Positions 10,091 to 18,943 of a DNA stretch of 64,000 bases are shown here, piece after piece. Each line of letters starts with the position of its first letter. The stretch's first letter is position 1. The notes beneath the pieces were generated by a model. That model saw only the letters and a program-made list of their open reading frames with translations. It was not told the origin of the DNA and searched no databases. The DNA is from Hydrogenobacter sp. T-8. GTDB lineage: Bacteria; Aquificota; Aquificia; Aquificales; Aquificaceae. Made by a program: the position numbers and the translations under genes. The DNA is taken from positions 1,356,491 through 1,420,490 of the forward strand of contig NZ_CP048795.1 in the NCBI RefSeq assembly GCF_011006175.1, given 5' to 3'.

Positions 10091-11314
10091 ATGGCAATGA
10101 ATAGATATACAAAAACTGTAGAAAGGGATAGGTTGGAGGAATTGAAAGGAGGGCTTTTAAAAATACTAAAGAGATTCCTAACAGAGGAGTCCTATAAAGT
10201 CATTGAACTCAAACACTTAGATGGTTTTTTGAAACTCTTAACATGCGAGGACTTTGATAGGAAAAGTTTTAGGAGGCTGAGGGCTATATCAAAGTTCCTT
10301 ATAGGCTTGCGTATTCCAGAAACAGCCTTAATACAAGCCTATAAGCTTATAAAGAACTACGCACTTTTAGAGGGGGACGATAAACTTATGTCAAAGATAG
10401 AATTTATATTCAAAAACCTATATAAACCTTATTTAATTTTGCATAAACTGGAAAGACTACAAGATGTTCACTTTCATTTAGAGGGTGACCTGTTATACCA
10501 AATGAATAAGTTAAAAGAAATCTACCTTAAAGAGCACAAAAGGCTAATTGGTAATATATTCAGCGATGACAGGGTTTTAAACTTAGATTCAGAAGCGGAC
10601 TCACTGCTTTCTTCACTGGAAGCTTACTTTAAGGATAGTAAAGTTTATAGCAGACTTTTAAGCTTACACGAGCTTTATAAAAGAACTCTTACATCTATTG
10701 CGGTTGTTGAAAGCGACTTTATAAGCCTGTATACACTTACAAAAGATGTAGAGCTTATATTTAAGGATATAATAAACCTTATAGATGAGGCTATAATAAG
10801 TCTTCTTTCAGAGACCGCCTTCTTAGACGTGCTTACAGGGGTGTATAGTAGAAACTACCTTCAGCTGATTCTTGGAAAGGAAATAAGCTTTTGCAAAAGA
10901 CATAACATACCAATCTCGGTTATACTTTTGGATGTGGATGATTTCAAATTAATAAATGACAAATACGGTCATGACGTGGGTGACCTTGTGCTTAGATTCT
11001 TAGGAGAGTCCATAAAACGCATAATTAGGTCTTCAGATATACCAGTAAGGTATGGAGGTGAGGAGTTCCTCATACTACTGCCCTTTACTTCTTTAGAAGG
11101 AGCCTATACAGCAGGTGAAAAAATAAGGGCTTATTTTGAAAGAAACATCTTCACACACAATTCTTCATCTATAACTATAACCATAAGTGCGGGTGTTGCC
11201 CAAATAAAAAATTTTGAAAATCCATGGCAGGATATTAAAAGAGCAGACAAGGCTTTGTATATGGCTAAGTCTCTTGGTAAAAATAGGGTAATGATCGCAA
11301 GCGATGATATCTGA
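10091..11314 (+). CDS. diguanylate cyclase (GGDEF)
   Basis: A 407-residue soluble protein. Residues 1-235 are helical and unlike any sensor domain I recognise; 240-407 form a GGDEF domain with active-site GGEEF at 322-326 and an inhibitory-site RSSD at 313-316, five residues before it, so it should make cyclic di-GMP and be product-inhibited. Two in-frame starts exist, 10091 and 10097. Because the -10 hexamer ends at 10085, a normal transcript would begin near 10092, which favours ATG 10097. The gene heads a plus-strand run that includes infC, a second cyclase and radA. The input signal is unknown. Confidence 0.88.
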   Translation: MAMNRYTKTVERDRLEELKGGLLKILKRFLTEESYKVIELKHLDGFLKLLTCEDFDRKSFRRLRAISKFLIGLRIPETALIQAYKLIKNYALLEGDDKLMSKIEFIFKNLYKPYLILHKLERLQDVHFHLEGDLLYQMNKLKEIYLKEHKRLIGNIFSDDRVLNLDSEADSLLSSLEAYFKDSKVYSRLLSLHELYKRTLTSIAVVESDFISLYTLTKDVELIFKDIINLIDEAIISLLSETAFLDVLTGVYSRNYLQLILGKEISFCKRHNIPISVILLDVDDFKLINDKYGHDVGDLVLRFLGESIKRIIRSSDIPVRYGGEEFLILLPFTSLEGAYTAGEKIRAYFERNIFTHNSSSITITISAGVAQIKNFENPWQDIKRADKALYMAKSLGKNRVMIASDDI

Positions 11315-11729
11315 GCTTTTCCTATGTATTTATGCAGGCTCTCTTTTCTGTATGGTTTTTTTGGTTGCACCAACACTCCTAAGGACCAGCGAGAATAAAA
11401 ACCTTTTAGGAAGCCTATACGGAAGGGTGCTTTGGAGGTTTTACAAGGTTGCTTTTTTTATGCTTTTGTTTTATCTTATCTTAGGTAATGCAAAACTTGA
11501 TGCTATACTTCTTATGCTGGGTCTTGGGTTGAACGTGGGGACTTCATACTGGCTGAAAAACTACAAGAGAAGCTTAGGGAACATAGACCTTCTTGATTAC
11601 GATGAACCCAGAAGGGTAATCTTTAGAAGGGTTTCCATGCTTTCAACCTTTATTCTTCTTACTAACTTCTTGCTTTCTATGTATGTGCTTATAAAACACC
11701 TAAAAGGAGGTTCACTTGCAGGAGTATAG
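11304..11729 (+). CDS. small DUF4149-like membrane protein
   Basis: A 141-residue protein with four predicted membrane helices, beginning MISELFLCIYAGSLFCMVFL, which resembles the DUF4149 family of inner-membrane proteins of unknown function. A polar loop with the sequence DYDEPRR lies before the last helix. The start overlaps the upstream cyclase by 11 bases and its end overlaps infC by 14, so the three genes are likely cotranscribed. Nothing in it indicates a catalytic role. Confidence 0.65.
   Translation: MISELFLCIYAGSLFCMVFLVAPTLLRTSENKNLLGSLYGRVLWRFYKVAFFMLLFYLILGNAKLDAILLMLGLGLNVGTSYWLKNYKRSLGNIDLLDYDEPRRVIFRRVSMLSTFILLTNFLLSMYVLIKHLKGGSLAGV
11705..11710 (+). promoter_or_regulatory. 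strong Shine-Dalgarno before the TTG start of infC
   Basis: AGGAGG lies 5 bases before the TTG codon at 11716. It fixes this TTG as the infC start. Unusual start codons are a known feature of infC, allowing IF3 to repress its own translation. Confidence 0.7.
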
Positions 11730-12231
11730 AGTTAACAGACAGATAAAAGCTAAGGAGGTAAGGTTAATAGACGAAAACGGAAAGCAGGTGGGCATAGTTC
11801 CACTGCAGGAGGCTCTTAGAATAGCCAGTGAAAAGGGTCTTGACTTAGTAGAAGTAGCACCTCAGGCAAACCCTCCCGTTTGCAAGATACTGGATTATGG
11901 TAAGTTTCTCTATGAGCTAAAAAAGAAGGAAAAGGAGGCAAAGAAAAAACAAAGAGAGCATGCTATTGAAGTAAAGGATATGATGCTTTCGGTAAGAATT
12001 GACGAGCACGACCTTAAGGTAAAGCTAAAGCACATGAGAGAGTTTCTCATGGATGGAGACAAGGTAAGGGTAAGGATTCGCTTTAGAGGAAGAGAACATC
12101 TCCACCCAGAGCTTGGTGATAAGTTAGCAAACAGGATAGTGGAAGAGTTATCCGATGTGGGACAACTTGAATCTCCAATAAAGAAAGAAGGAAACTTTTT
12201 GATCTTTGCCCTACTTCCTAAGAAGAAATAA
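11716..12231 (+). CDS. infC: translation initiation factor IF-3
   Basis: The 171-residue product has the two IF3 domains: an N-terminal domain beginning YRVNRQI and containing VAPQANPPVCKILDYGK, a lysine-rich linker, and a C-terminal domain with FRGREHLHPELG. It binds the 30S subunit and checks initiation codons. The gene starts with TTG behind a strong AGGAGG, consistent with the family's autoregulation through a non-AUG start. It is not next to rpmI/rplT here, the usual partners in many bacteria; instead it sits between a membrane protein and a diguanylate cyclase. Confidence 0.95.
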   Translation: MQEYRVNRQIKAKEVRLIDENGKQVGIVPLQEALRIASEKGLDLVEVAPQANPPVCKILDYGKFLYELKKKEKEAKKKQREHAIEVKDMMLSVRIDEHDLKVKLKHMREFLMDGDKVRVRIRFRGREHLHPELGDKLANRIVEELSDVGQLESPIKKEGNFLIFALLPKKK

Positions 12232-12243
12232 AATTCTAATATT

Positions 12244-14727
12244 ATGCTAAGCCTGAGGGTAGGTGAGCTTGTTAAAGGTGAAGAACCGCTTATCTCTTAC
12301 GAGTGCAGTCTAAGGGAAGCCTTCGAGAAAATGAGAGAAAAGGGAAGGGGTTATATACTCCTTATGAGAGAAAAATATCCAGCAGGTATACTAACAGAAA
12401 GAGACCTTATTAGACTTATTGAGCAAGGTGTCTCCTTTGAAGAAAGAGCCATAGATTATGCCTCAAAAAGACTAATTCATGTTAGAGATTACAGAGACCT
12501 ATATTATGCCCTTAGCCTTATGGTAGAAAACAACATAAGAAGGTTAGTGGTTGTAGATAAGGATGGTAACTTTCTTGGAACCCTTACCATGGAAGAGGTT
12601 TTGGCTCAAGCGGAGGAAGATATATTTAAAAAGAAGCTTAAGGTCAGAGAAATACTCTTGGACAAGGAATTTGTCTGGGTTTCTGCGAAAACAACCCTTT
12701 CTGAGTGTTTAAGGCTTATGAAGGAAAAAAATATCGGTGCCCTACCGGTGCTAAAAGAGGGTATGCCTGTAGGCATAATAACGGAGAGAGATATAGTTAA
12801 GCTCTTTGATAGGATCAACCTATCAGACCCTGTGGAGCTTTATATGAGCAAGCCAGTTATAACCATAAATGAGGACGCTCTGGCGGAATTAGCCCTAAGG
12901 ATTATGGAGGAAAATAGGATAAGAAGGCTTGTGGTTGTGGACGATAAAGGTTTTGCGGTAGGTATAATAAGCAACAGAGATATTGCGAAAAACGCTTACG
13001 AAAGCTATTGGAAGTTCCTTGAGACCAAATTAAGGCATGCAAAAGATGTGCTTAATCTCCTACCCGAACCCACCTTTGAAGTGCTTGACCTATTCTCAAG
13101 CCAAGTTATTGTGTGGATGAATGCAAAGGCTATAGAACTCTTTGGTAGCCTTATAGACCATGATATAACAGAGGTAATTCCAGCAAAGGACTGGTCCTAT
13201 ATATACTCAACACTTTTAAAAGATAGAAGGGTTGAGAGACAGAGGTTTAATATTGGGGACAAAACCTATGAACTATCCGCCAGTTATCTCTTTGTGGAGA
13301 CAGAGAAGGTCAAAGGAAGAATAAAGCTGATGCTCAGAGACATCACTCAGGACCTGCACTCACAGAGAATAATGGAGAGGGAGTTAAGTAACTATATGAG
13401 GATTATGAACTCTACAGAAGATATGATAATCGTATACGAATCGGATAGTGGAAAAATAAAGTTTGTAAACAGGGCGGCGATAAGAAAGCTCGGCTATACG
13501 GAGGAAGAGCTCAAAAACATGACCATATTTCAGATAGTGGATGCAGACCCTGAGTTTATAAGGCAAAACATACAAAGAATTGTAAGAAAAGATGAGGTCA
13601 TAAGAGGTAGGAGGTTTTACAAGGACAGCTATGGGAACAGACTACCAGTGGATATAACTGCCACAAAGGTGCATATGAATAGCGTTCCATACATACTTAT
13701 AGTGGCGAGAGATATATCGGATAGACTAAAATTAGAAGAGGAGATAGAGAGAAAAACAAGGGAGCTTGAAAACCTACACGATTTTATCCTTAACCTAAAC
13801 AGATGTAGCTCAGAGGGCGAAGCTTACAATCTTTTGGCACATATGCTTGTAAAAGTTGCTGGGGTGGATGCCCTTGCAATATACAGAATAAACCCATCTT
13901 TGAATAAGGTCGTTGACAAACTATTTTATGGAAGTATGGAATACGCAGAATGTCTTGAGGAAGGTGAAGAGCCTTCTGCGTGTAAGGTTTTCCAAAGTGC
14001 CCAGCCTTTTCTTGTTAGAGATAAAAAAGCCTATTCATGTCCTCTTTTCAAGTCCGAATATGGCTCTTATATGTGTATGTCTGTAGTATCTGGAGGAAAA
14101 ACCATTGCACTGCTAAGTATGGTATCTCAGAAGGAAGACTTTTTTGATAGAGAGAAACTGGACTTTATAGAAAACATAGTTAACACCTTTGCACCCTTTT
14201 TGTCTAACCTAAGACTTATAGAGATAAACAAAGAGCTATCCATAAGAGACCCTCTCACAAACCTCTATAACAGAAGATTCATTACAGAGTTCTTGCATAA
14301 AAAGATAGAAGAGGCAAAAAGGACTAAGTCCCAGTTTGCTTTACTGCTTTTGGACCTTGACCACTTTAAAAAGATAAACGACACTTATGGACATCAATTC
14401 GGCGACCTGTGTCTAAAAGTTCTTTCTGACGTTCTAAGAGACACAGTCAGAAGCATGGATATAATAGGAAGATGGGGAGGCGAAGAGTTTGTGGTTATTT
14501 TGCCAAATACTGGAAGGCTAGAAGCGGTTGAAGTTGCAAACAGGATAAGGGAAGGTTTGAAGAAAAAGCTCCTCTACTCGGATAAGGGTATACCAGTAAG
14601 CATGACCGCAAGCATTGGTGTTGCAGTTTTTCCAGAGGATGGAGAGACTGTGGATGACCTTTTCAAGGTGGCGGATGATAAGCTGTATCTCGCAAAAAGT
14701 GAAGGAAGGGACATGGTAATTCCATGA
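12244..14727 (+). CDS. multi-sensor diguanylate cyclase: CBS x4, PAS x2, GAF, GGDEF
   Basis: An 827-residue soluble protein. Residues 1-245 hold four CBS motifs (two Bateman pairs, each with ILTERD/IITERD or TMEEV-type loops), which usually bind adenine nucleotides. Two PAS-like domains follow (about 265-365 and 380-490), then a GAF-like domain (about 505-655) with clustered cysteines, and a GGDEF domain with GGEEF at 745-749 and the inhibitory-site RSMD at 736-739. It probably couples energy state or redox to cyclic di-GMP synthesis. TAAAAT stands 9 bases before the ATG and no Shine-Dalgarno sequence is seen. Its stop overlaps the radA start (ATGA). Individual signals are inferred, not shown. 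Confidence 0.88.
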   Translation: MLSLRVGELVKGEEPLISYECSLREAFEKMREKGRGYILLMREKYPAGILTERDLIRLIEQGVSFEERAIDYASKRLIHVRDYRDLYYALSLMVENNIRRLVVVDKDGNFLGTLTMEEVLAQAEEDIFKKKLKVREILLDKEFVWVSAKTTLSECLRLMKEKNIGALPVLKEGMPVGIITERDIVKLFDRINLSDPVELYMSKPVITINEDALAELALRIMEENRIRRLVVVDDKGFAVGIISNRDIAKNAYESYWKFLETKLRHAKDVLNLLPEPTFEVLDLFSSQVIVWMNAKAIELFGSLIDHDITEVIPAKDWSYIYSTLLKDRRVERQRFNIGDKTYELSASYLFVETEKVKGRIKLMLRDITQDLHSQRIMERELSNYMRIMNSTEDMIIVYESDSGKIKFVNRAAIRKLGYTEEELKNMTIFQIVDADPEFIRQNIQRIVRKDEVIRGRRFYKDSYGNRLPVDITATKVHMNSVPYILIVARDISDRLKLEEEIERKTRELENLHDFILNLNRCSSEGEAYNLLAHMLVKVAGVDALAIYRINPSLNKVVDKLFYGSMEYAECLEEGEEPSACKVFQSAQPFLVRDKKAYSCPLFKSEYGSYMCMSVVSGGKTIALLSMVSQKEDFFDREKLDFIENIVNTFAPFLSNLRLIEINKELSIRDPLTNLYNRRFITEFLHKKIEEAKRTKSQFALLLLDLDHFKKINDTYGHQFGDLCLKVLSDVLRDTVRSMDIIGRWGGEEFVVILPNTGRLEAVEVANRIREGLKKKLLYSDKGIPVSMTASIGVAVFPEDGETVDDLFKVADDKLYLAKSEGRDMVIP

Positions 14728-16058
14728 AAAAGGAAAAGACCTATTTTGTGTGTCAAGAATGCGGATACTCAAGCCCGAAGTGGCTGGGTAGATGTCCCTC
14801 CTGCGGTGCCTGGAACTCTATGGTGGAAGAGAAGGAAATAAGGTATCTCTCTGGAAAGGTAGAAGCAAGGGCTACGCCGAAACCTCTCCATCTTTGGGAA
14901 GAGCAAAGGGCTATAAGGCTCAGCACAGGTTTTGAAAGTCTTGACTATGCTCTTGGTGGCGGGATAGTTAAAGGACAAGTTTTGCTCCTTGCAGGCGAGC
15001 CGGGCATAGGCAAGTCTACCCTTTTACTCCAGGTATGCGAAAGATTTTCAAAGCTATATGGACCTGTTTTATATGTTTCTGGAGAAGAATCTCCATCGCA
15101 GATAGCCCTCAGAGCAAAAAGGCTAAGAGTGGGTTCAGAAAGCCTTTTAGTGTTTCCAGAAACTAACCTTGAGGAGATATTGCAGACCCTGAGGGAAGAA
15201 ATACCTTCTCTCCTTGTGGTGGACTCGGTGCAAACCCTTTATAGCTCAAGCCTTGAGTCTTCGCCTGGCTCTGTCGCACAAGTAAGAGAATGCACCTTTA
15301 GGCTCTCCGAAGTTTGTAAGGAGCTAAACATTCCCGTTTTTTTGGTGGGTCAGGTCAACAAAGAAGGCGTGCTTGCGGGTCCAAAGGTGCTGGAGCATAT
15401 TGTGGACACGGTTCTTTATTTTGAGGGGGAGAGGTTTAACTTCTACAGGGTGGTCAAGACGGTTAAAAACCGCTTTGGTGAGTCTGGGAACATGGCGGTC
15501 TTTAGGATGACAGGACAGGGGCTTGAGGAGGTTCAAGAGCCTTCCGCCTTTTTCCTGCAAGAGAGGGTTGGCTCTCCTGGGAGCGTGGTTTTTCCTCACA
15601 CAGAAGGTAGCAAGCCAGTGCTTTTGGAGGTGCAAGCCCTAACCATACATGCACTATACACCACCCCTCAGAGAAAGACTCAAGGCTTTGACCCAAACCG
15701 CTTAGCTCTTATACTTGCAGTGCTTGAAAAGGAAGCAAAGGTCTTTACAAGAGACAGGGATGTGTTTGTAAACATAGTGGGTGGTGTAAGGGTGGAAGAG
15801 CCAGCCATAGACTTGGCGGTTGCCCTTGCAGTGGTAAGCTCCGTAAAGGATAAACCTGTTGGTGATGTGCTTATTTTTGGTGAGCTTGGTCTCTCTGGGG
15901 AGGTGAGGTCTGTCCACTTTGCACAGGAAAGGCTAAAGGAAGGTCTTCGCTTTGGCTTTAAGAGGGCTATAGTTCCAGAGGGTTGCAAGGTAGAATTAGA
16001 GGATTTAGAAGTCTTTGGCGTAAGACATATTAGAGAAGCCATTGAGCTTATAATCTAA
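14724..16058 (+). CDS. radA: DNA repair protein RadA
   Basis: The 444-residue protein has the three RadA parts. An N-terminal zinc finger has C-x2-C and CPSC. The RecA-like ATPase has Walker A GEPGIGKS and the RadA-specific KNRFG motif (VKNRFGESG). The C-terminus is a Lon-protease-like domain without the protease function. RadA drives branch migration during recombination repair. It is translationally coupled to the preceding cyclase through an ATGA overlap. A promoter-like TATAAT for the downstream response regulator lies inside its last codons. Confidence 0.95.
   Translation: MKKEKTYFVCQECGYSSPKWLGRCPSCGAWNSMVEEKEIRYLSGKVEARATPKPLHLWEEQRAIRLSTGFESLDYALGGGIVKGQVLLLAGEPGIGKSTLLLQVCERFSKLYGPVLYVSGEESPSQIALRAKRLRVGSESLLVFPETNLEEILQTLREEIPSLLVVDSVQTLYSSSLESSPGSVAQVRECTFRLSEVCKELNIPVFLVGQVNKEGVLAGPKVLEHIVDTVLYFEGERFNFYRVVKTVKNRFGESGNMAVFRMTGQGLEEVQEPSAFFLQERVGSPGSVVFPHTEGSKPVLLEVQALTIHALYTTPQRKTQGFDPNRLALILAVLEKEAKVFTRDRDVFVNIVGGVRVEEPAIDLAVALAVVSSVKDKPVGDVLIFGELGLSGEVRSVHFAQERLKEGLRFGFKRAIVPEGCKVELEDLEVFGVRHIREAIELII
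16049..16054 (+). promoter_or_regulatory. -10 element for response regulator at 16062
   Basis: TATAAT lies within the last codons of radA and 7 bases before the GTG start at 16062. No Shine-Dalgarno sequence precedes the GTG, so a leaderless transcript is likely. Confidence 0.4.
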
Positions 16059-16061
16059 AAT

Positions 16062-16709
16062 GTGAAGGTGCTACTTGTGGAAGATGACAGGCTTTTGGGG
16101 GAGTCTCTTAAGGAGTATTTGGAGTCAGAAGGCTTTTTGGTGGACTGGATATACGATAGTAGGGAGTTTTTTGACCTTCTTGAGGTTTCTATATATGACG
16201 CCATTGTGCTTGACCTTATGATGCCTCATATAAGCGGTGAGGAACTTCTAAGAGAGCTAAGAGAAAAGGGAGACACCACCCCTGTGCTTATACTTACTGC
16301 AAAGGGCAGGATTGAGGACAAAGAAAAGTGCTTTTCTCTCGGTGCGGATGATTATCTTACAAAGCCCTTTGAACCAAAGGAGCTACTACTTAGGCTCAAA
16401 GCCTTATACAGAAGAACCGTCAGACAAGAAAGGCTAAGGCTAAAAAACGTGGAGGTTGACCTAAGGGCTGGTAGGGTATGGGTTGAAGGTAGGGAGATAA
16501 GGCTAAGTAAAAAGGAGTGGCTACTGTTTAAGCATCTGGTAGAAAACAGGGATAGGTTTGTCTCCACAGAGGAGCTACTCAACTATGTGTGGGGAGATGA
16601 GCCAGTGGGGGACGAGGTGGTGAGGGCTCACATAAAGAACCTCAGAAGGCTCTTGCCAGAGGGCTTTATAGTCTCTCAAAAGGGGAGGGGCTATAGAGTT
16701 GAGGCTTGA
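16062..16709 (+). CDS. OmpR-family response regulator
   Basis: A 215-residue regulator starting at GTG. The receiver domain has the acidic pair EDD at 7-9, the phospho-acceptor D51 in VLDLMMP, the conserved threonine in LTAKG and the lysine in TKPF. The C-terminal half is a winged-helix DNA-binding domain ending in GRGYRVEA. It is presumably phosphorylated by the kinase whose frame overlaps its last 11 bases. Target genes are unknown. The promoter-like TATAAT 7 bases before the start would separate it from radA transcription. Confidence 0.92.
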   Translation: MKVLLVEDDRLLGESLKEYLESEGFLVDWIYDSREFFDLLEVSIYDAIVLDLMMPHISGEELLRELREKGDTTPVLILTAKGRIEDKEKCFSLGADDYLTKPFEPKELLLRLKALYRRTVRQERLRLKNVEVDLRAGRVWVEGREIRLSKKEWLLFKHLVENRDRFVSTEELLNYVWGDEPVGDEVVRAHIKNLRRLLPEGFIVSQKGRGYRVEA

Positions 16710-17676
16710 GAAATTCCTGCTTTATCTTTCTCTCTTTACGCTTTTGGTGGCTGGTTTTGGACTTATAAACCTTGTAGTGTTTCTTGAAATTAAAAGGCTC
16801 ATTGAGGAGAACTCCTACAGGCTTGCCTATCAGCACTTTTTAACCCATCTCCAAAACCCACACCATATAGGAGACAAAGACTTTGTTATAAACCCACCTG
16901 CAGTTGAAGGATACAGGATATATGTCTTTGAAGCTCCGGAAAACCCATTAAAGAGCGTAAGGGTAGGTATAAGGGAAGAGTTTCTTAGGGAAAGGAAGGA
17001 CAGCATAATGAAAAGACTTCTGGTGGCGGAATTTTTCCTAATTTTTATGCTCGTTTTTCTCTATCAGAGGATTATTGAAGAGTATTTTTCAAGGCTAAAG
17101 GGAAAGGAGGAATGGATAAAGTCCCTTATGCTATCTCTTACCCATAGACTTGGAAACTTTATAGCCACACAAAAAGTCCTTTTGGCTATGTTAAAAAAAT
17201 CCTATCCTCAAGATGAAAAGATAAAGAGGTTGGAAAAAAGTCTCCACAAGGTTCAAAGGGAGTTAAGCCTGTTTATAAACCCAGTTAAGGAAGGGAGAGA
17301 AAACAAGAGAGAGAATATCCAGTTGGAAGACTTGATAAGAGAAACCCTTAGCTTTTTTGAAGAGGAGCTAAAGGCTAAAAGGCTCATATTGAGAACCGAA
17401 AGGCTATTTGTATACATGAACAAGGAGGACCTTGAGGATGTGCTTTACAACCTTATAGGCAATGCCATAAGGCACTCAAGAGAACTTATCCACATAAAGG
17501 TCTGTGCGAAAAAAGGGCTTTTGGTGATAAGGAATGACCTTGGTGGTGAGGTAAAGCACGGTATGGGATTGGGTGTAGAACTTACACGCATGGTCTTAAG
17601 GAGATACAACTTTGGCTTACAGATAAGCCTAAAAAGGCACTATACCGCCTTTGTGCTTTTTAAAAGGCAGGGCTAA
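16699..17676 (+). CDS. sensor histidine kinase, degenerate ATP-binding region
   Basis: This 325-residue kinase starts at TTG, overlapping the regulator by 11 bases. Two membrane helices (about 8-30 and 106-123) enclose a short periplasmic loop of about 75 residues. The dimerisation helix carries H149 in SLTHRLGNF. The catalytic domain has an N box (NLIGNAIRHS) and a G2-type motif (GMGLGVEL), but the usual DxGxG G1 box is replaced by IRNDLGGEV. It should phosphorylate the neighbouring regulator, though with a shortened ATP lid. The last 17 bases overlap the convergent hisS. Confidence 0.85.
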   Translation: MRLEKFLLYLSLFTLLVAGFGLINLVVFLEIKRLIEENSYRLAYQHFLTHLQNPHHIGDKDFVINPPAVEGYRIYVFEAPENPLKSVRVGIREEFLRERKDSIMKRLLVAEFFLIFMLVFLYQRIIEEYFSRLKGKEEWIKSLMLSLTHRLGNFIATQKVLLAMLKKSYPQDEKIKRLEKSLHKVQRELSLFINPVKEGRENKRENIQLEDLIRETLSFFEEELKAKRLILRTERLFVYMNKEDLEDVLYNLIGNAIRHSRELIHIKVCAKKGLLVIRNDLGGEVKHGMGLGVELTRMVLRRYNFGLQISLKRHYTAFVLFKRQG

Positions 17677-18874
17677 ACTCTACCCTTGTTTGAATTCCAG
17701 AATTAAGGTCCTTGAGGGTATAAAAGCCACCAGCCATCTCCTCTTCTCCCACTATAACTGCGTAGTCCGCCCTTATCTTGTTGGCAAGCTCAAGCTGTTT
17801 TTTGAGACCGCCTCTTTTGTAAGAGACCTCAACCCTTTTACCCTCTGCCCTGAGAGCCTTTGCTACCTGCAAGGCATAGGGTAGAACATCACCAAAGGGT
17901 ATGACCAAGTATAGTGGGTCTTCTGGAGGAAGGTTTTTCACAAGCATGGAAAGCCTCTCTAAACCCACTGCAAAGCCTATGGCTGGGGTGGGAGGTCCAC
18001 CCATCTCCTCCACAAGGTAGTCATACCTACCACCTGCTATCACGGTAATATCAAGCTCCTCAGAGACCGCCTCAAAAACCGTCTTTGTGTAGTAGTCAAG
18101 TCCTCTCACAAGGTTTGGATTTTCTCTGTAGGGTATAGACATGGCATTTAAATATTCCTTTAGCTTTGAGTAGTGCTCTCTACACTCCTCGCACAAAAAG
18201 TCCACCATTTTAGGAGCATCCTTGACCGCAGACTTACAGGTTGGCACCTTGCAGTCTAAGACCCTAAGAGGGTTTCTGTCCTTTCTGTCAAGGCAGACCT
18301 CACAGAGATGTTCCTCCACACCCGTAAGATAGGCACTCAAAGCATCTCTATAGGCAGGTCTGCAAACCTTACATCCTATGGAGTTTATCTCTATAACCAC
18401 CTTAACGCCAAGTTCAGAAAGTATCTCATAGACAAGACCTATAAGCTCCGCATCCACCACAGGCTCAAGGCTTCCGAAGACCTCCGCACCCAGTTGATGA
18501 AACTGTCTGTATCTGCCAGCCTGTGGACGCTCGTAGCGAAACATGGGACCCTCATAGAAAAGTTTCACATAAGGCTTTAAGGCATATAGCCTGTTTTGAA
18601 CATATGCTCTGACCGCACCCGCAGTGCCCTCAGGTCTAAGAGCAAGCCATCTACCCTTTCTATCCTGAAAGGTAAACATCTCCTTTTGGACTATGTCCGT
18701 TGCCTCTCCTATGCTCCTTTGGAATACCTCCGCATATTCCACCGCAGGAAGCACCATTTCCTCAAAGTTATAGAGCCTTAGCTTTTCCCTTATGAGGTTA
18801 GAAATATACCTGAACCTTTTTAGGTCTTCTCCATAAATATCGTGAAAGCCTCTTACACTTTGAAACTCAGGCAT
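17660..18874 (-). CDS. hisS: histidyl-tRNA synthetase
   Basis: The 404-residue class II synthetase has motif 1 in the N-terminal region, motif 2 (FRYERPQAGRYRQF) with the adjacent HQLGAE, the HisRS-specific LVRGLDYYT peptide and motif 3 (AIGFAVGLERL). The C-terminal 90 residues form the anticodon-binding domain. It charges tRNA-His. The ATG at 18874 has TATAAT 8 bases upstream on the minus strand and no Shine-Dalgarno sequence. A middle cysteine-rich segment (C..C, C..C near 185-235) could hold a metal, as seen in some HisRS. Confidence 0.95.
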   Translation of the reverse strand: MPEFQSVRGFHDIYGEDLKRFRYISNLIREKLRLYNFEEMVLPAVEYAEVFQRSIGEATDIVQKEMFTFQDRKGRWLALRPEGTAGAVRAYVQNRLYALKPYVKLFYEGPMFRYERPQAGRYRQFHQLGAEVFGSLEPVVDAELIGLVYEILSELGVKVVIEINSIGCKVCRPAYRDALSAYLTGVEEHLCEVCLDRKDRNPLRVLDCKVPTCKSAVKDAPKMVDFLCEECREHYSKLKEYLNAMSIPYRENPNLVRGLDYYTKTVFEAVSEELDITVIAGGRYDYLVEEMGGPPTPAIGFAVGLERLSMLVKNLPPEDPLYLVIPFGDVLPYALQVAKALRAEGKRVEVSYKRGGLKKQLELANKIRADYAVIVGEEEMAGGFYTLKDLNSGIQTRVEFSPAF

Positions 18875-18882
18875 AGAGAATA

Positions 18883-18888
18883 ATTATA
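18883..18888 (-). promoter_or_regulatory. -10 element of hisS
   Basis: ATTATA on the plus strand reads TATAAT on the minus strand, 8 bases before the hisS ATG. No -35 or Shine-Dalgarno sequence is seen. Confidence 0.45.
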
Positions 18889-18898
18889 GTCCTCTGAG

Positions 18899-18926
18899 TT
18901 GACACTTTCCCAATTCTGCATAGAAT
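18899..18926 (+). promoter_or_regulatory. sigma-70-type promoter of the hemA operon
   Basis: A perfect TTGACA (18899-18904) is followed after 16 bases by TAGAAT (18921-18926). It is 17 bases before the ATG at 18944, which also has an AAGGA ribosome site. This is one of the two best -35/-10 pairs in the window. Confidence 0.7.
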
Positions 18927-18943
18927 ATAAGTAAGGATTTACT

